DNA of 24,658 nucleotides, from contig CAKTDC010000036.1 of assembly GCA_934541015.1 (NCBI GenBank), positions 1 to 24,658 of the forward strand, read 5' to 3'. The DNA comes from an uncultured Luteimonas sp. (GTDB lineage: Bacteria; Pseudomonadota; Gammaproteobacteria; Xanthomonadales; Xanthomonadaceae). Both the position numbers and the translations under genes were made by a program. The notes beneath the pieces are model-generated. The model worked only from the letters and a program-made list of their open reading frames with translations. It ran no database searches and was not told the origin of the DNA. Of the stretch, positions 15,515 to 24,657 are shown piece by piece (positions within the stretch are counted from its first letter, which is position 1; each line of letters opens with the position of its first letter).

Positions 15515-16837
15515 TCAGGTTGGATCGGTGGCCCATCGCAGGCGACGGCCCGCACCGCGCGACCAGGCCTCGAACGCGGCCGACAGCACCAGGTCGCCGG
15601 CGGCAAGCAGGGTGCCGTCGGCGGCCGACAGCAGCGGCAGGCGCTCGCGCACCCAGGGCGGCACGCCCAGGTCCTGCAGCACGTGCTTGAGCGCGTGCGA
15701 GTGGCCGCGGCCGGGCAGGACGATGCGTTCGCCGCCGCGGCGCGCGTGCACCAGCCAGGGGCCGGCCGGCGGGGACGGCCCGTCTGCGCCGGGGAGCAGC
15801 GCCAGGGTGTCGCCGGTGGGCAGCCGCAGTGGCGAGGCCGCGTCCCATTCGACGCGGAAATCCCGCGCCAGCGGCGGGCGATCGGACTGCGCGTGCAGCA
15901 GGTCGCGCCAGCGACGGATCACCGCGCCGCGCCAGCGGAAGCTGGCGGCGGAATCGCGCGCGGCGGGCAGCAGCTGCGCTGCGATGGCGGCCGGGCCACT
16001 GCCGGGAAGCGGCGGCAGGCCGAGTCCGCCGATCCAGCGGCGCAGCACGCGGGCACGGCGCGGCGGCGGCAGCGCCTGCAGCTTCAGCGCGTCCAGGCAG
16101 GCAGGATCGGGCGTGCGCAGCGCGGCCAGCGCCTGCGCGTCGCCGGCGTCGAGCAGTTCCGCGTCCGCGCGCAGCAGGCGGGCGCTGCCGGCGAGCGCGG
16201 CATCGGCCTGCGGCCAGCGCGCGCGCAGCAGCGGCATCACCCGCAGGCGCAGGAAGTTGCGGTCGTGCAGGTCGTCGGCGTTCGAGGGATCTTCGATCCA
16301 CGACAGCGCCCGGGCACGGGCCCAGGCAAGGAGTTCCGATCGCGGCGTGTCGAGCAGCGGACGCCAGAGCCAGCCGCGGGCATGGCGCCGCCAGGGCCGC
16401 ATCGCGCCGAGGCCGTTGCTGCCCGAGGCGCGCAGTGCGCGCAGCAGGAAGGTCTCGGCCTGGTCGTCCAGATGGTGTGCCAGCGCAAGCACTTCGTCCT
16501 CGCGCAGGCTGTCGGCGAAGGCGGCGTGGCGGGCGGCGCGGGCGGCGGCCTCCAGCCCCTCGCCGCTGTCGCGGCGCACGGCCACGCGGCGGATCTCCAG
16601 CGGCACGGCGAGCGAGGCGCAGGCCGCCTCGCAGTGCCGCGCCCAGGCATCGGCATCGGCCTGCAGGCCGTGGTGGACGTGGATGGCGCGCAGGCCGCGC
16701 GCCCTTGCCCCGGTATCGCCGGCCAGAAGGTGCAGCAGCACCGTCGAATCGAGCCCGCCGCTGTAGCCGACCAGCACCGGCCGCGCGTCACCGGCGGCGC
16801 CCGGCTGTGCGGCAACGGTCCCGGCCAGGCCGGTCAC
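15515..16837 (-). CDS. tilS: tRNA(Ile)-lysidine synthase
   Basis: A 440-residue enzyme that converts cytidine 34 of the CAU-anticodon isoleucine tRNA to lysidine with ATP and lysine. The N-type pyrophosphatase P-loop SGGLDST (26-32) is followed by [17 protein letters not shown] and [24 protein letters not shown] motifs, then the C-terminal TilS domains, including [20 protein letters not shown] near the end. The start is GTG at 16837, preceded by a strong aggggggat about eight bases upstream; this start and the SGGLDST position fit the family. It lies 67 bases after accA and 25 bases before xseB on the same strand. Confidence 0.94.
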   Translation of the reverse strand: MTGLAGTVAAQPGAAGDARPVLVGYSGGLDSTVLLHLLAGDTGARARGLRAIHVHHGLQADADAWARHCEAACASLAVPLEIRRVAVRRDSGEGLEAAARAARHAAFADSLREDEVLALAHHLDDQAETFLLRALRASGSNGLGAMRPWRRHARGWLWRPLLDTPRSELLAWARARALSWIEDPSNADDLHDRNFLRLRVMPLLRARWPQADAALAGSARLLRADAELLDAGDAQALAALRTPDPACLDALKLQALPPPRRARVLRRWIGGLGLPPLPGSGPAAIAAQLLPAARDSAASFRWRGAVIRRWRDLLHAQSDRPPLARDFRVEWDAASPLRLPTGDTLALLPGADGPSPPAGPWLVHARRGGERIVLPGRGHSHALKHVLQDLGVPPWVRERLPLLSAADGTLLAAGDLVLSAAFEAWSRGAGRRLRWATDPT

Positions 16838-16904
16838 GGGTCGATCCCCCCTGCTGGTCCGCGCGACCGGGCGTCGGCGCAGGGCGTCGACATCGCGAAG
16901 CGGC

Positions 16905-17864
<960 letters not shown>

Positions 17865-17923
17865 CAGCACAGGCCGCGACCGCAAAACGCGCAGTCTATC
17901 CGAGCTGGCCCGACGGGACCGTA

Positions 17924-17936
17924 CCGGACAGTCCGG
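17924..17936. promoter_or_regulatory. 13-bp palindrome upstream of accA
   Basis: CCGGAC-A-GTCCGG is a perfect inverted repeat in the 88-base gap between the kinase stop and the accA start. TAGACT (17893-17898, minus strand) nearer accA could be its -10. The palindrome would sit just upstream of the promoter, as an operator might. Alternatively it is a chance hairpin. Confidence 0.3.
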
Positions 17937-17952
17937 AAACGGCGGTTTTTCC

Positions 17953-20343
17953 TTACGGGGCAGTGGGTTGTGAGGGATCGGCCGGCGCCGGACAGCCGCT
18001 GGCCGGGGTGACCCCCGCGGCGCAGAGGGTGGCGCGGCTGCGGTCGATGTAGCCGAGGATGCTCGGCTGGGGCTCGGCGACGGCGGCCAGCAGGGTCTGT
18101 GCGCGGTCCATGGCCGACGCCGCGCCGCTGCGGTCGCCCGCGCTCAGGCGCGCCACTGCTGCGGTGGCGTAGGCCGAAGCGTGGCGGGCGTTGGGTTCGG
18201 TGTAGACGCGATCGGCCATCGCCGCGGCTTCGTTGGCCAGCGCCAGCGTGCCCTCGCTCTCGCCGTTTTCCAGGGACAGCCGCACCACCTGGGTCATGGC
18301 GGTGACGGTCATCGGGTGGTCGTGCTTGAACACCCGCCGACGCTCGGCCAGCGATTCGCGGTGCAGGGCCAGCGCATGCGCGCGGTCGCCCATCTCCTCG
18401 GCCAGCAGGGCGCGGTTGTTGAGCAGGATCGCCAGGTCCGGGTTGCCTTCCGGGTACAGCTTCGACAGCTGCGCCTGGGCGTCGGCGTAGAGGGCGTCGG
18501 CGCGCTCCAGGTCCTCCAGGCCGTGCGCGGCCTGGGCGAGGTTGGCGGTAAGGGTGGCGCGGTCGGCGGCGGGGAAGGCATCGCCCTGCTCCGCCGCGTG
18601 CGCGGCGGTGCGCTGCAGCCAGCGCTCGGCTTCGGGATAGTCCTCGCGCACCAGGTGCAGGTTGCCGAGGTTGCCCAGCACAATGCCGTAGAGCGGGTCG
18701 GCGGTGTGGCCGTTGCGCTCGAGGCGGGCAACCACGTCCTCGAACGCGGCGGCGGCCTCCTCGAACCGGCCCTGCTCCTGGCGCAGGAAGGCGATGGCCT
18801 CGAGGATCCGCGTGGTGCGGATGTCGTCCTCGCCGAAGGCGGAGCGGCTTTCGGCGAGCGCGCGGTGCAGCTGGTCGTCGGCCGCCTGCAGGCGATAGCG
18901 GCTGAGCATGCTGTAGCCGATGCTGAAACGGATGACCGAGGACAGGTCGGGCCGGCCGGCGAAGCGCTGGTCGATGGTGGTCGCGGCGTCGTCGAGCGCC
19001 TGGCTCAGGGTGGGCTCGACGCCGGCGTCGAACGGATCGGACATCTTCAGCACGTCGAGCAGGAAGGCGTTGATCGCGCTGGCGTCGGCGGCGGCCTGGC
19101 GCGCCTGTCCGGCCTGCCAGAAGGCGATTCCGGCCGCGCCCAGCACGGCCAGCAGCGCGACCGCCGCCGCTGCCGTACCCAGGCGGTGGCGCCCGATGAA
19201 CTTGCCCAAGCGGTAGCGCGCCGAATCCGGATGTGCGCGTACCGGCTTGTGCTCCAGCCACAGGCGCACGTCGGCGGCGAGCTCCTGCGCGGAGTGGTAG
19301 CGCTGCGCCGGATCCTTGTGCATCGCCCTGGCGACGATGGCTTCGAGGTCGCGGTCGAGATGGCGGCGGCGGCGCTGCCTTTCCGCATCGGGCAGTTCCG
19401 ATGCGGCGAGTGCGTCCTGCAGCGTCGGCGCGCGGGTGTCGCAGACCACGCGCTCGGCCTGCGAGGGGCTGAGCGATTCGGTCTCGTAGGGGCGCCGGGC
19501 GGTCAGCAGCTGGTACAGCACCACGCCCAGCGAGTACACGTCCGAACTGGTGGTCAGCGGCTGCCGGCGGACCTGCTCCGGGCTGGCATAGGCCGGGGTC
19601 ATGGCGGTCAGCGAAGCCACCGCTTCGCTCAGGCTCCCGTCCTGCCCCAGGGCGTGGGCGATGCCGAAATCGAGCAGCTTGGGCTCGCCGTCGATGTTGA
19701 CCAGGATGTTCTCGGGCTTGAGGTCGCGATGGACGATGAGATTGCGGTGCGCTTCCTGCACCCCTTCGCAGACCTTGCCGAACAGCGTGGCGCGTTCGCG
19801 CACGCCGAGCTTCCTGGCGTCGGCGTGCTCGAGCAGGGAGACGCCGTCGACGTACTCCATCGCCAGCCAGGGGAAGCCCGCTTCGGTGCTGCCGCCGTCG
19901 AGGATGCGCGCGATATAGGGGTGCTGCAGGCGCGCGAGCAGGGTGCGCTCCTGCTCGAAGCGCTGCACGATCTGCTCGCGGAAGCCTGCGCCCACGCCCA
20001 GGTGCATGGGCCGGATCAGCTTGATCGCCACCTCCTGCTCGTAGACGGCGTCGGCGCGGCGGGCGAGGTAGACCACGCCCATGCCGCCGCTGTCGATGCG
20101 GCGCTCCAGCTGGTAGCTGCCCAGGCGCTCGCCGACGTCCGGGAAATCGTCCGGTTCGGGCATGGCGGCCGGGGTTTCGAGGAAGTCCCCGAGTGTGGAT
20201 TCGCGCTCGAGCAGGCGCTGCACCCGCGTCAGCACCGCCTCCGGCAGGTCCTGCTCCTCGAGCCACGCCTGGCGCTGCTCCGGGGGCTGCTCCAGCGCCT
20301 TCTCGAAGAACGCCAGGACCCGTGCTTCGCTGGAAGGGATCAT
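17953..20343 (-). CDS. Hanks-type Ser/Thr protein kinase, one TM segment, TPR-like C-terminus
   Basis: A 796-residue membrane kinase. Residues 1-60 are a helical leader. The kinase domain (about 77-365) has a modified glycine loop [10 protein letters not shown] (83-92; the first glycine of GxGxxG is Asp84), the ATP lysine K108, helix-C glutamate E132, HRDLKPEN (205-212), DFG (225-227) and the YASPEQ activation-segment end. One hydrophobic segment (about 389-409) follows. Residues 410-790 are Ala/Leu-rich helical repeats such as [20 protein letters not shown], typical of tetratricopeptides, probably periplasmic. The ATG at 20343 has GGAG six bases upstream. The gene is divergent from an ECF sigma gene, 89 bases away. 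This pairing suggests that the kinase controls the sigma factor by phosphorylation (inference). Confidence 0.92.
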   Translation of the reverse strand: MIPSSEARVLAFFEKALEQPPEQRQAWLEEQDLPEAVLTRVQRLLERESTLGDFLETPAAMPEPDDFPDVGERLGSYQLERRIDSGGMGVVYLARRADAVYEQEVAIKLIRPMHLGVGAGFREQIVQRFEQERTLLARLQHPYIARILDGGSTEAGFPWLAMEYVDGVSLLEHADARKLGVRERATLFGKVCEGVQEAHRNLIVHRDLKPENILVNIDGEPKLLDFGIAHALGQDGSLSEAVASLTAMTPAYASPEQVRRQPLTTSSDVYSLGVVLYQLLTARRPYETESLSPSQAERVVCDTRAPTLQDALAASELPDAERQRRRRHLDRDLEAIVARAMHKDPAQRYHSAQELAADVRLWLEHKPVRAHPDSARYRLGKFIGRHRLGTAAAAVALLAVLGAAGIAFWQAGQARQAAADASAINAFLLDVLKMSDPFDAGVEPTLSQALDDAATTIDQRFAGRPDLSSVIRFSIGYSMLSRYRLQAADDQLHRALAESRSAFGEDDIRTTRILEAIAFLRQEQGRFEEAAAAFEDVVARLERNGHTADPLYGIVLGNLGNLHLVREDYPEAERWLQRTAAHAAEQGDAFPAADRATLTANLAQAAHGLEDLERADALYADAQAQLSKLYPEGNPDLAILLNNRALLAEEMGDRAHALALHRESLAERRRVFKHDHPMTVTAMTQVVRLSLENGESEGTLALANEAAAMADRVYTEPNARHASAYATAAVARLSAGDRSGAASAMDRAQTLLAAVAEPQPSILGYIDRSRATLCAAGVTPASGCPAPADPSQPTAP

Positions 20344-20419
20344 CGCCCGCTCCGTGATCGCTGGACGGGGGGCGGGCAGCGTCGCAGCGGCCAGCTGATG
20401 ACCCGGCCGTCGACGCTGG

Positions 20420-20435
20420 TACACTCCCCCCTGTG
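20420..20435 (+). promoter_or_regulatory. Candidate leaderless promoter of the ECF sigma gene
   Basis: TACACT (20420-20425) is followed by seven bases and then the GTG start at 20433. A transcript from this -10 would begin at or within a base or two of the start codon. No Shine-Dalgarno is present in the C-rich gap. The -35 is not evident. Confidence 0.4.
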
Positions 20436-20993
20436 ACAGGGGACTTTACACAATGGCTGACCGACTGGCGCAAGGGCGACATGGGCGCCCGCGACCGCCT
20501 GGTCGACGCCGTCTATCCCGAGCTGCGCGCGATCGCGCAGCGCCAGCTCGCCAACGAGCGCGGCGGCCATACCCTGCAGGCGACGGCGCTGGTGAACGAG
20601 GCGTACATGCGGCTGGGCGGCATGTCGCGCATCGACTGGCAGGATCGCGTTCATTTCGTGCGCATGGCCGCGCGCGTCATGCGCGAAGTGCTGGTCGACC
20701 ACGCGCGCCGGCGCAACGCGGGCAAGCGTGACGGCGGTGAGCGGGTGTCGCTGACTCGCGTCGACCTGATCGACGGAAGTTCGGACGACATCGACGTCAC
20801 CGCGCTGGACAACGCGCTGCTGGCCCTGGAGCAGGTGGATCCGGACAAGTCACGCATCGTCGAACTTCGCTATTTCGGCGGGCTGACCATCGAGGAAACC
20901 GCCCAGGCCCTGGACATCTCGCCGGCCACCGTCAAGCGCCACTGGCAGACCGCACGTGCCTGGCTGCTGGATGTTCTGTCGGATGAGGACTGA
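20433..20993 (+). CDS. ECF-type RNA polymerase sigma factor (TIGR02999-like)
   Basis: A 186-residue group-4 sigma factor. Region 2 spans about 5-75, with the family-typical run GGHTLQATALVNEAYMRL and an RMAARVMREVLVDHARRR segment (the DNA-melting/-10 reading part). Region 4 at the C-terminus has ELRYFGGLTIEETAQALDIS followed by PATVKRHWQTARAWL, the -35 reading helix-turn-helix. The combination matches the TIGR02999/Sigma70_ECF group, often encoded next to Ser/Thr kinases. No anti-sigma gene is visible. The GTG at 20433 gives the expected N-terminus (MTGDFTQWLTDWRKGD); an ATG at 20453 is in another frame. It may direct transcription of the lipoprotein operon 294 bases downstream (inference). 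Confidence 0.92.
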   Translation: MTGDFTQWLTDWRKGDMGARDRLVDAVYPELRAIAQRQLANERGGHTLQATALVNEAYMRLGGMSRIDWQDRVHFVRMAARVMREVLVDHARRRNAGKRDGGERVSLTRVDLIDGSSDDIDVTALDNALLALEQVDPDKSRIVELRYFGGLTIEETAQALDISPATVKRHWQTARAWLLDVLSDED

Positions 20994-21245
20994 CCAGGCC
21001 TCGCGCATCCTGCGGTAGACCGGCTCCCCCGGCGGTGGCTGGCCGCGGCCCGCGCGCACTCTGGGGACTTCCTCTCCCGGCCCGGATGCCCGTGGCTGCG
21101 GCCGCATCTGCTCAACCGTGCCCATGTCGCGTCCTCCCCTCTGCATCAACTCCGGCCCTCCAGCCTCCTGAGGCGCGGAACGGCGCGCGATCGGCTCAAC
21201 GGCTTCGACGCCCCGGCCGATGAGCCGGTCCGGGCGCGGCTTGCG

Positions 21246-21257
21246 CCTCTGCAGAGG
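21246..21257. other. 12-bp palindrome upstream of the first lipoprotein gene
   Basis: CCTCTGCAGAGG is a perfect palindrome 31-42 bases before the ATG at 21288, in the 294-base gap after the sigma gene. The rest of the gap is G+C-rich with no gene I can support. A regulatory role is possible but untested. Confidence 0.3.
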
Positions 21258-21287
21258 ACAGGGCAGCGGCGCCCTTGGAGCACGAGC

Positions 21288-22529
21288 ATGACGATCATCG
21301 GTGGAGTACGCGGGGTGCTTTCGGGCGCAACCCTGGCGCTGGCGATCAGCGCCTGCGGCTGGCAGGGCGGACAGCAGGCGCAGGACGCCGGGTACGGCGG
21401 GCAGGCGGGGGATGCGACGGCCTGGGCGGGGGGCGATCCGGCCGCTGCGGGCGGCGACGGCGGCTGGAACGCCGGCGCGCCGCCGCCGCAGATGGCGCCG
21501 CCGCCGATGCTCGACACCAGCCGCATGCAGCCGGCGCAGATCATCGACCAGGGCGGTTTCGGCCAGCCGATGGTGGCCGCCAACCTGGAGATCCCGGTGG
21601 GCTGGCAGACCGTCGGCGGCGTGACCTGGAACGACAACACCCCCTGCGTGACCAACCAGATGCAGATCGGCTGGACGGCGATGGCGCCCGACAGCCTGAC
21701 CGCGGTGGAGATCCTCCCCGGCTTCAGCTGGCAGGTGGCGGGCACCGAGATCCAGATGAATCCCTGCCCGGCCGCGCCCTACCGCTCGACCCGCGAATTC
21801 CTCGAGGCCACGGTGCAGCGGGCCCGCCCCGGCGCGCGCGTGCTCGACTATGAGCAACTGACCGGACTCGAGCAGCAGATGGCGCAGGCGGCGCAGTCGA
21901 ACCCGCAGATCCAGGCCCGTTTCGATGCCGGCCGCCTGCTGATCGGCTACAGCACAGACGGCGTGGAAATGCGCGAGGTGCTCAGCGCCGCGGTGACCTT
22001 CACCCAGGCGCAGGGCAACATCGTCGGCGGCACCGCCACCATCCACGCCCAGCGGGCCCCGGAAGGACGCATGGACATGGACCTGATGCAGCGCATCGCC
22101 GGCACCATGCAGCCCAACCCGCAGTGGCTGCAGGCGATGCAGCAGCGCGGCATGGAGAACATCCGCCGGTTCAGCGACGGACAGCGCCGCAGCATCGACG
22201 ACTGGCACAACCGGCAGATGGCGATCATCAACGCCCGCGGCGCCGCCGACCGCCACGCGATCCGCATGCGCACCAACCAGGAAGTGGCCGGCATCTACAA
22301 CTCGATCGCCGCCAGCACCAGCGCCACCAGCGACAACATGCACCGTCGGACCATGGAAGGCATCGGCGAGTACAACAGCTATTCCGGTGCCGGCGGCACC
22401 ACGGTGCAGTCGAGCATCCACGGCGGCAGCCGCGTGTTCCAGGGCAACAGCGATCCCAACCAGGCCTACAGCACCAGCGACCCCTACCACAATCCGTCCA
22501 ACGCCACCGAGCTGGAGCGTATCCCGTGA
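21288..22529 (+). CDS. Uncharacterised lipoprotein, paralogue 1
   Basis: A 413-residue predicted lipoprotein. The signal peptide ends in the lipobox ISAC with lipidated C23. A Gly/Ala/Gln/Pro-rich linker follows to about residue 80. The folded part carries blocks shared with the second lipoprotein: FGQPMVAANL, GTEI-x5-PCPAAPYRS-x-REFLEA, ARPGARVLDY, LLIGYSTDGVEMREV, then an ARGAADRHAI-type helical stretch rich in Arg/Gln/Asn, and a C-terminal SSIHGGSRVFQGNSDP-x-QAYST. Two cysteines besides the lipobox are conserved between the paralogues (in TPCVTNQ and NPCP) and could form a disulfide. I do not recognise a named domain. The ATG at 21288 has GGAG nine bases upstream. The stop overlaps the next start (GTGA), so the two are co-translated. 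Confidence 0.88.
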   Translation: MTIIGGVRGVLSGATLALAISACGWQGGQQAQDAGYGGQAGDATAWAGGDPAAAGGDGGWNAGAPPPQMAPPPMLDTSRMQPAQIIDQGGFGQPMVAANLEIPVGWQTVGGVTWNDNTPCVTNQMQIGWTAMAPDSLTAVEILPGFSWQVAGTEIQMNPCPAAPYRSTREFLEATVQRARPGARVLDYEQLTGLEQQMAQAAQSNPQIQARFDAGRLLIGYSTDGVEMREVLSAAVTFTQAQGNIVGGTATIHAQRAPEGRMDMDLMQRIAGTMQPNPQWLQAMQQRGMENIRRFSDGQRRSIDDWHNRQMAIINARGAADRHAIRMRTNQEVAGIYNSIAASTSATSDNMHRRTMEGIGEYNSYSGAGGTTVQSSIHGGSRVFQGNSDPNQAYSTSDPYHNPSNATELERIP

Positions 22530-23290
22530 GCCGCACATCCCGCATCCTGTTCGCCGCGGGCGGCATGCTGTCCGCCCTGCTGTGCCTGGCCGGCATCGCC
22601 CCTGTGCATGCCCAGGACAGTTTCGGCAGCAGCGGACAGCGCCAGGCGCCGCAGCCGCGCCAGCAGCAGCAATACCCGCAGCAGCAACAACCGCAGCAGC
22701 AGTATCCCCAGCAGCAGTACCCCCAGCAGCAGTACCCCCAGCAGCAACACCAGCAGCAACACCAGCAGCAGCAATACCAGCAGCAGCAATACCAGCAGCA
22801 GGGGCCCCAGGTGCAGCAGCAGGGCGGGATCAACGAGGCGCAGGATTTGGGCGTCGCGCCGACGCAGCGGCTGCGGCCCTCCGACCAGCTGGGGGCGCCG
22901 ACGCCGACCTCGATCCCCGGCGGCAAGGTGATCTCCACCCGCGAGCTGGTGCAGCTGGCGCAGGGCCGCCCGGGCGGCATGCTCCTGCTGCACGCCTACG
23001 GCGGTCCCGAACACCTGCCCGGCGCGATCGCGGTGGTGCCGGCGGCGCAGGGTGGAAGTTTCGACGACCAGGTGCAGCAGGGCTTCGCCCAGTACCTGCA
23101 GCAGGCCACCGGCGGCGACAAGTCGCGGATGCTGGTGATCTACTGCGGCGGACCGATGTGCTGGGGCTCGTACAACGCCGCGCTGCGCGCGATCCACATG
23201 GGGTACCGCAACGTGTACTGGTATCGCGGCGGCATCGAGGCCTGGCGGCAGGCCGGGCAGCCGGTGCGCAACGCGATGCAGGGGCAGTGA
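22526..23290 (+). CDS. Secreted Gln-rich rhodanese-like protein
   Basis: A 254-residue exported protein. The signal peptide ends near VHA-QDS (A29). Residues 46-99 are a Gln/Pro/Tyr repeat tract (YPQQQ units), followed by a linker and a rhodanese-like domain at about 134-245. The active-site loop reads VIYCGGPMCWGSYNAALRA, with C207 as the usual catalytic position and a second cysteine C212 before Trp. MGYRNVYWYRGGIEAWRQAG is the typical rhodanese C-terminal strand and helix. The closest family pattern I know is the periplasmic CxxCW rhodanese-like proteins of PQQ-linked clusters (TIGR03865), but here the cysteines are five apart. The likely chemistry is sulfur transfer or thiol redox. The start is GTG at 22526, with GGAG about ten bases upstream, overlapping the first lipoprotein stop by four bases. 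Confidence 0.88.
   Translation: MSRTSRILFAAGGMLSALLCLAGIAPVHAQDSFGSSGQRQAPQPRQQQQYPQQQQPQQQYPQQQYPQQQYPQQQHQQQHQQQQYQQQQYQQQGPQVQQQGGINEAQDLGVAPTQRLRPSDQLGAPTPTSIPGGKVISTRELVQLAQGRPGGMLLLHAYGGPEHLPGAIAVVPAAQGGSFDDQVQQGFAQYLQQATGGDKSRMLVIYCGGPMCWGSYNAALRAIHMGYRNVYWYRGGIEAWRQAGQPVRNAMQGQ
22703..22747 (+). repeat. 15-bp minisatellite encoding YPQQQ units
   Basis: Three consecutive 15-base units of the form tacccccagcagcag encode YPQQQ three times (residues 60-74 of the rhodanese-like protein). They lie within a wider CAG/CAA-rich tract of about 160 bases (22661-22822). Tandem in-frame units of this kind can expand or contract by slippage without breaking the frame. Confidence 0.8.
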
Positions 23291-23360
23291 ACGCCCGGCG
23301 GCGGGCAGCAGACGCATCCAGGCGCCGCCGGTGAGCGGCGGGCCTGCACGGAGAACGGAG

Positions 23361-24584
23361 ATGATCGTGCGAACCCGGGCCGCGGCGGCAGTGCTCGCGG
23401 CGCTGCTGCCGATGCTGGGCGGATGCGGCCTCGGGCCGCAAGCGACCGGCGACGTGGACGCCGTGGCCGACCCCGACGATGGCGGCGGCGAAGCCGGCGC
23501 GGGTGGCCTGGTCGATTGGGCGAGCGGCCAGCTGCGCGGCGGCGGAGACACCAGCCGGCTGGTGCCCGCGCAGGTGATGGACGAGGACGGTTTCGGCCAG
23601 CCGATGGTCGCCGCCAACCTGCTGGTGCCCGCCGGCTGGCGGGCTGCCGGCGGCATCGGCTGGAACGATGCGGCCGACTGCTATTCCAACCAGATGCGCC
23701 TGGCCTGGGCCGCGGTCTCGCCCGACAGCGCCAGCGTGATCGAGATCCTGCCCAGCTATGTCTGGCAGGTGCAGGGAACGGAGGTGCCGCTCGATCCCTG
23801 CCCGGTGGCGCCCTATCGTTCGGTGCGCGAATTCCTCGAGGCCGTGGCCACGCAGGCGCGCCCGGGAGCGCGCGTGCTCGACTACAGTGAATGGCCGGAA
23901 CTGGCGCAGAAGACCCGGCAGCAGGCGCAGAAGTACGGAAAGCCCGTGCCGAAGGGCTTCGAGCGGGACTACCAGGCCGGGCGGATGCTGATCGGCTACC
24001 AGGCCGAGGGCGTGGAGATGCGCGAGGTGATCGCCGCCGCGGTCGGGTTCTCCCGCGTCGCGGCGAGCGGCAACACCGTTGCCAGCGCCTCGCGCGTGGC
24101 CGCGTATCGCGCGCCGGAGGGCGCGCTGGACCTGGACCTGCTCGATCGCGTCGTGGACAGCATCGAGGAGGACCCGCAGTGGTTCGCCGCGGCGATCGAG
24201 CGGGTGCAGGGCAACGTCGATCGTTTCTATTCGGCGCAGCTGAAGCAGATCGAGGCCTGGCACGCGCGGCGCATGGCCGAGATCAATGCGCGTGGCGCCG
24301 CGGCGCGCGCCGCGGTCTGGGCGCAGGCCACGCGCGAGATCGCCGCGATCCGGGCCCAGACCCACGCCGACACCATGAGCACCAGCGACCGCATCCACGC
24401 GCGCACGATCGACGGCATCTACGAACGCAACGCCTACACCGGGATCCACGGCGGCACGGTCTACAGCTCGATCCACGGCGGGACGCGGGTGTTCCAGGAC
24501 AACAGCGATCCCGGGCAGGTCTTCAGCACCGACGATCCGTACGTGGATCCGGCCAACGCGACGGAGCTGCAGCCGGTCCGTTAG
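23361..24584 (+). CDS. Uncharacterised lipoprotein, paralogue 2
   Basis: A 407-residue predicted lipoprotein with lipobox LGGC (C22) and an Asp/Gly-rich linker to about residue 65. It is paralogous to the lipoprotein two genes upstream along its whole mature length. Shared blocks are FGQPMVAANL, PCPVAPYRSVREFLEA, ARPGARVLDY, MLIGYQAEGVEMREV, INARGAAARAA and SSIHGGTRVFQDNSDPGQ, ending NATELQPVR against NATELERIP. About half of the residues look identical by eye. The two non-lipobox cysteines (ADCYSNQ and DPCP) are also kept. The ATG at 23361 has a GGAG seven bases upstream; an in-frame GTG at 23331 is less likely. The TAG stop (24582-24584) lies exactly at the edge of the right-hand IS repeat. 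The gap to the rhodanese gene is 70 bases. Confidence 0.87.
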   Translation: MIVRTRAAAAVLAALLPMLGGCGLGPQATGDVDAVADPDDGGGEAGAGGLVDWASGQLRGGGDTSRLVPAQVMDEDGFGQPMVAANLLVPAGWRAAGGIGWNDAADCYSNQMRLAWAAVSPDSASVIEILPSYVWQVQGTEVPLDPCPVAPYRSVREFLEAVATQARPGARVLDYSEWPELAQKTRQQAQKYGKPVPKGFERDYQAGRMLIGYQAEGVEMREVIAAAVGFSRVAASGNTVASASRVAAYRAPEGALDLDLLDRVVDSIEEDPQWFAAAIERVQGNVDRFYSAQLKQIEAWHARRMAEINARGAAARAAVWAQATREIAAIRAQTHADTMSTSDRIHARTIDGIYERNAYTGIHGGTVYSSIHGGTRVFQDNSDPGQVFSTDDPYVDPANATELQPVR

Positions 24585-24657
24585 TCCTACTGTGTCATTA
24601 AATCCGCAAATGCAGGATCGTCTCGATGAACAACTGTGAACCGATCTCGACGGCGAT
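24582..24657. repeat. Right copy of the 76-bp terminal inverted repeat (IS end)
   Basis: This is the exact reverse complement of bases 1-76, beginning tagtcctactgtgtca. Its outermost TAG doubles as the stop codon of the second lipoprotein gene. The window ends one base further on. Confidence 0.85.
24598..24657 (-). pseudogene. C-terminal tail of the same transposase-like ORF (partial at window edge)
   Basis: On the minus strand the frame is open from the window edge to TAA at 24598-24600 and encodes the same 19-residue tail as bases 1-60. It is truncated by the window limit. The family cannot be named from so little. Confidence 0.5.

Noticed and set aside
20850..21125. Minus-strand ORF of 91 codons with a good GGAGGGGAGG before ATG, antisense to the sigma gene end
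   Set aside because: Composition is that of an antisense shadow of G+C-rich coding DNA, it overlaps the conserved sigma region 4, and the product matches nothing known.
21177..21181. GGAAC as a -35 for an ECF-dependent promoter before the first lipoprotein
   Set aside because: No suitable -10 is found at the normal 16-17 base spacing, and five bases alone are expected by chance in such DNA.
22661..22822. CAG-rich repeats as a possible CRISPR-like array
   Set aside because: There are no unique spacers; the units are contiguous, in frame and encode Gln-rich protein, so it is a coding minisatellite.
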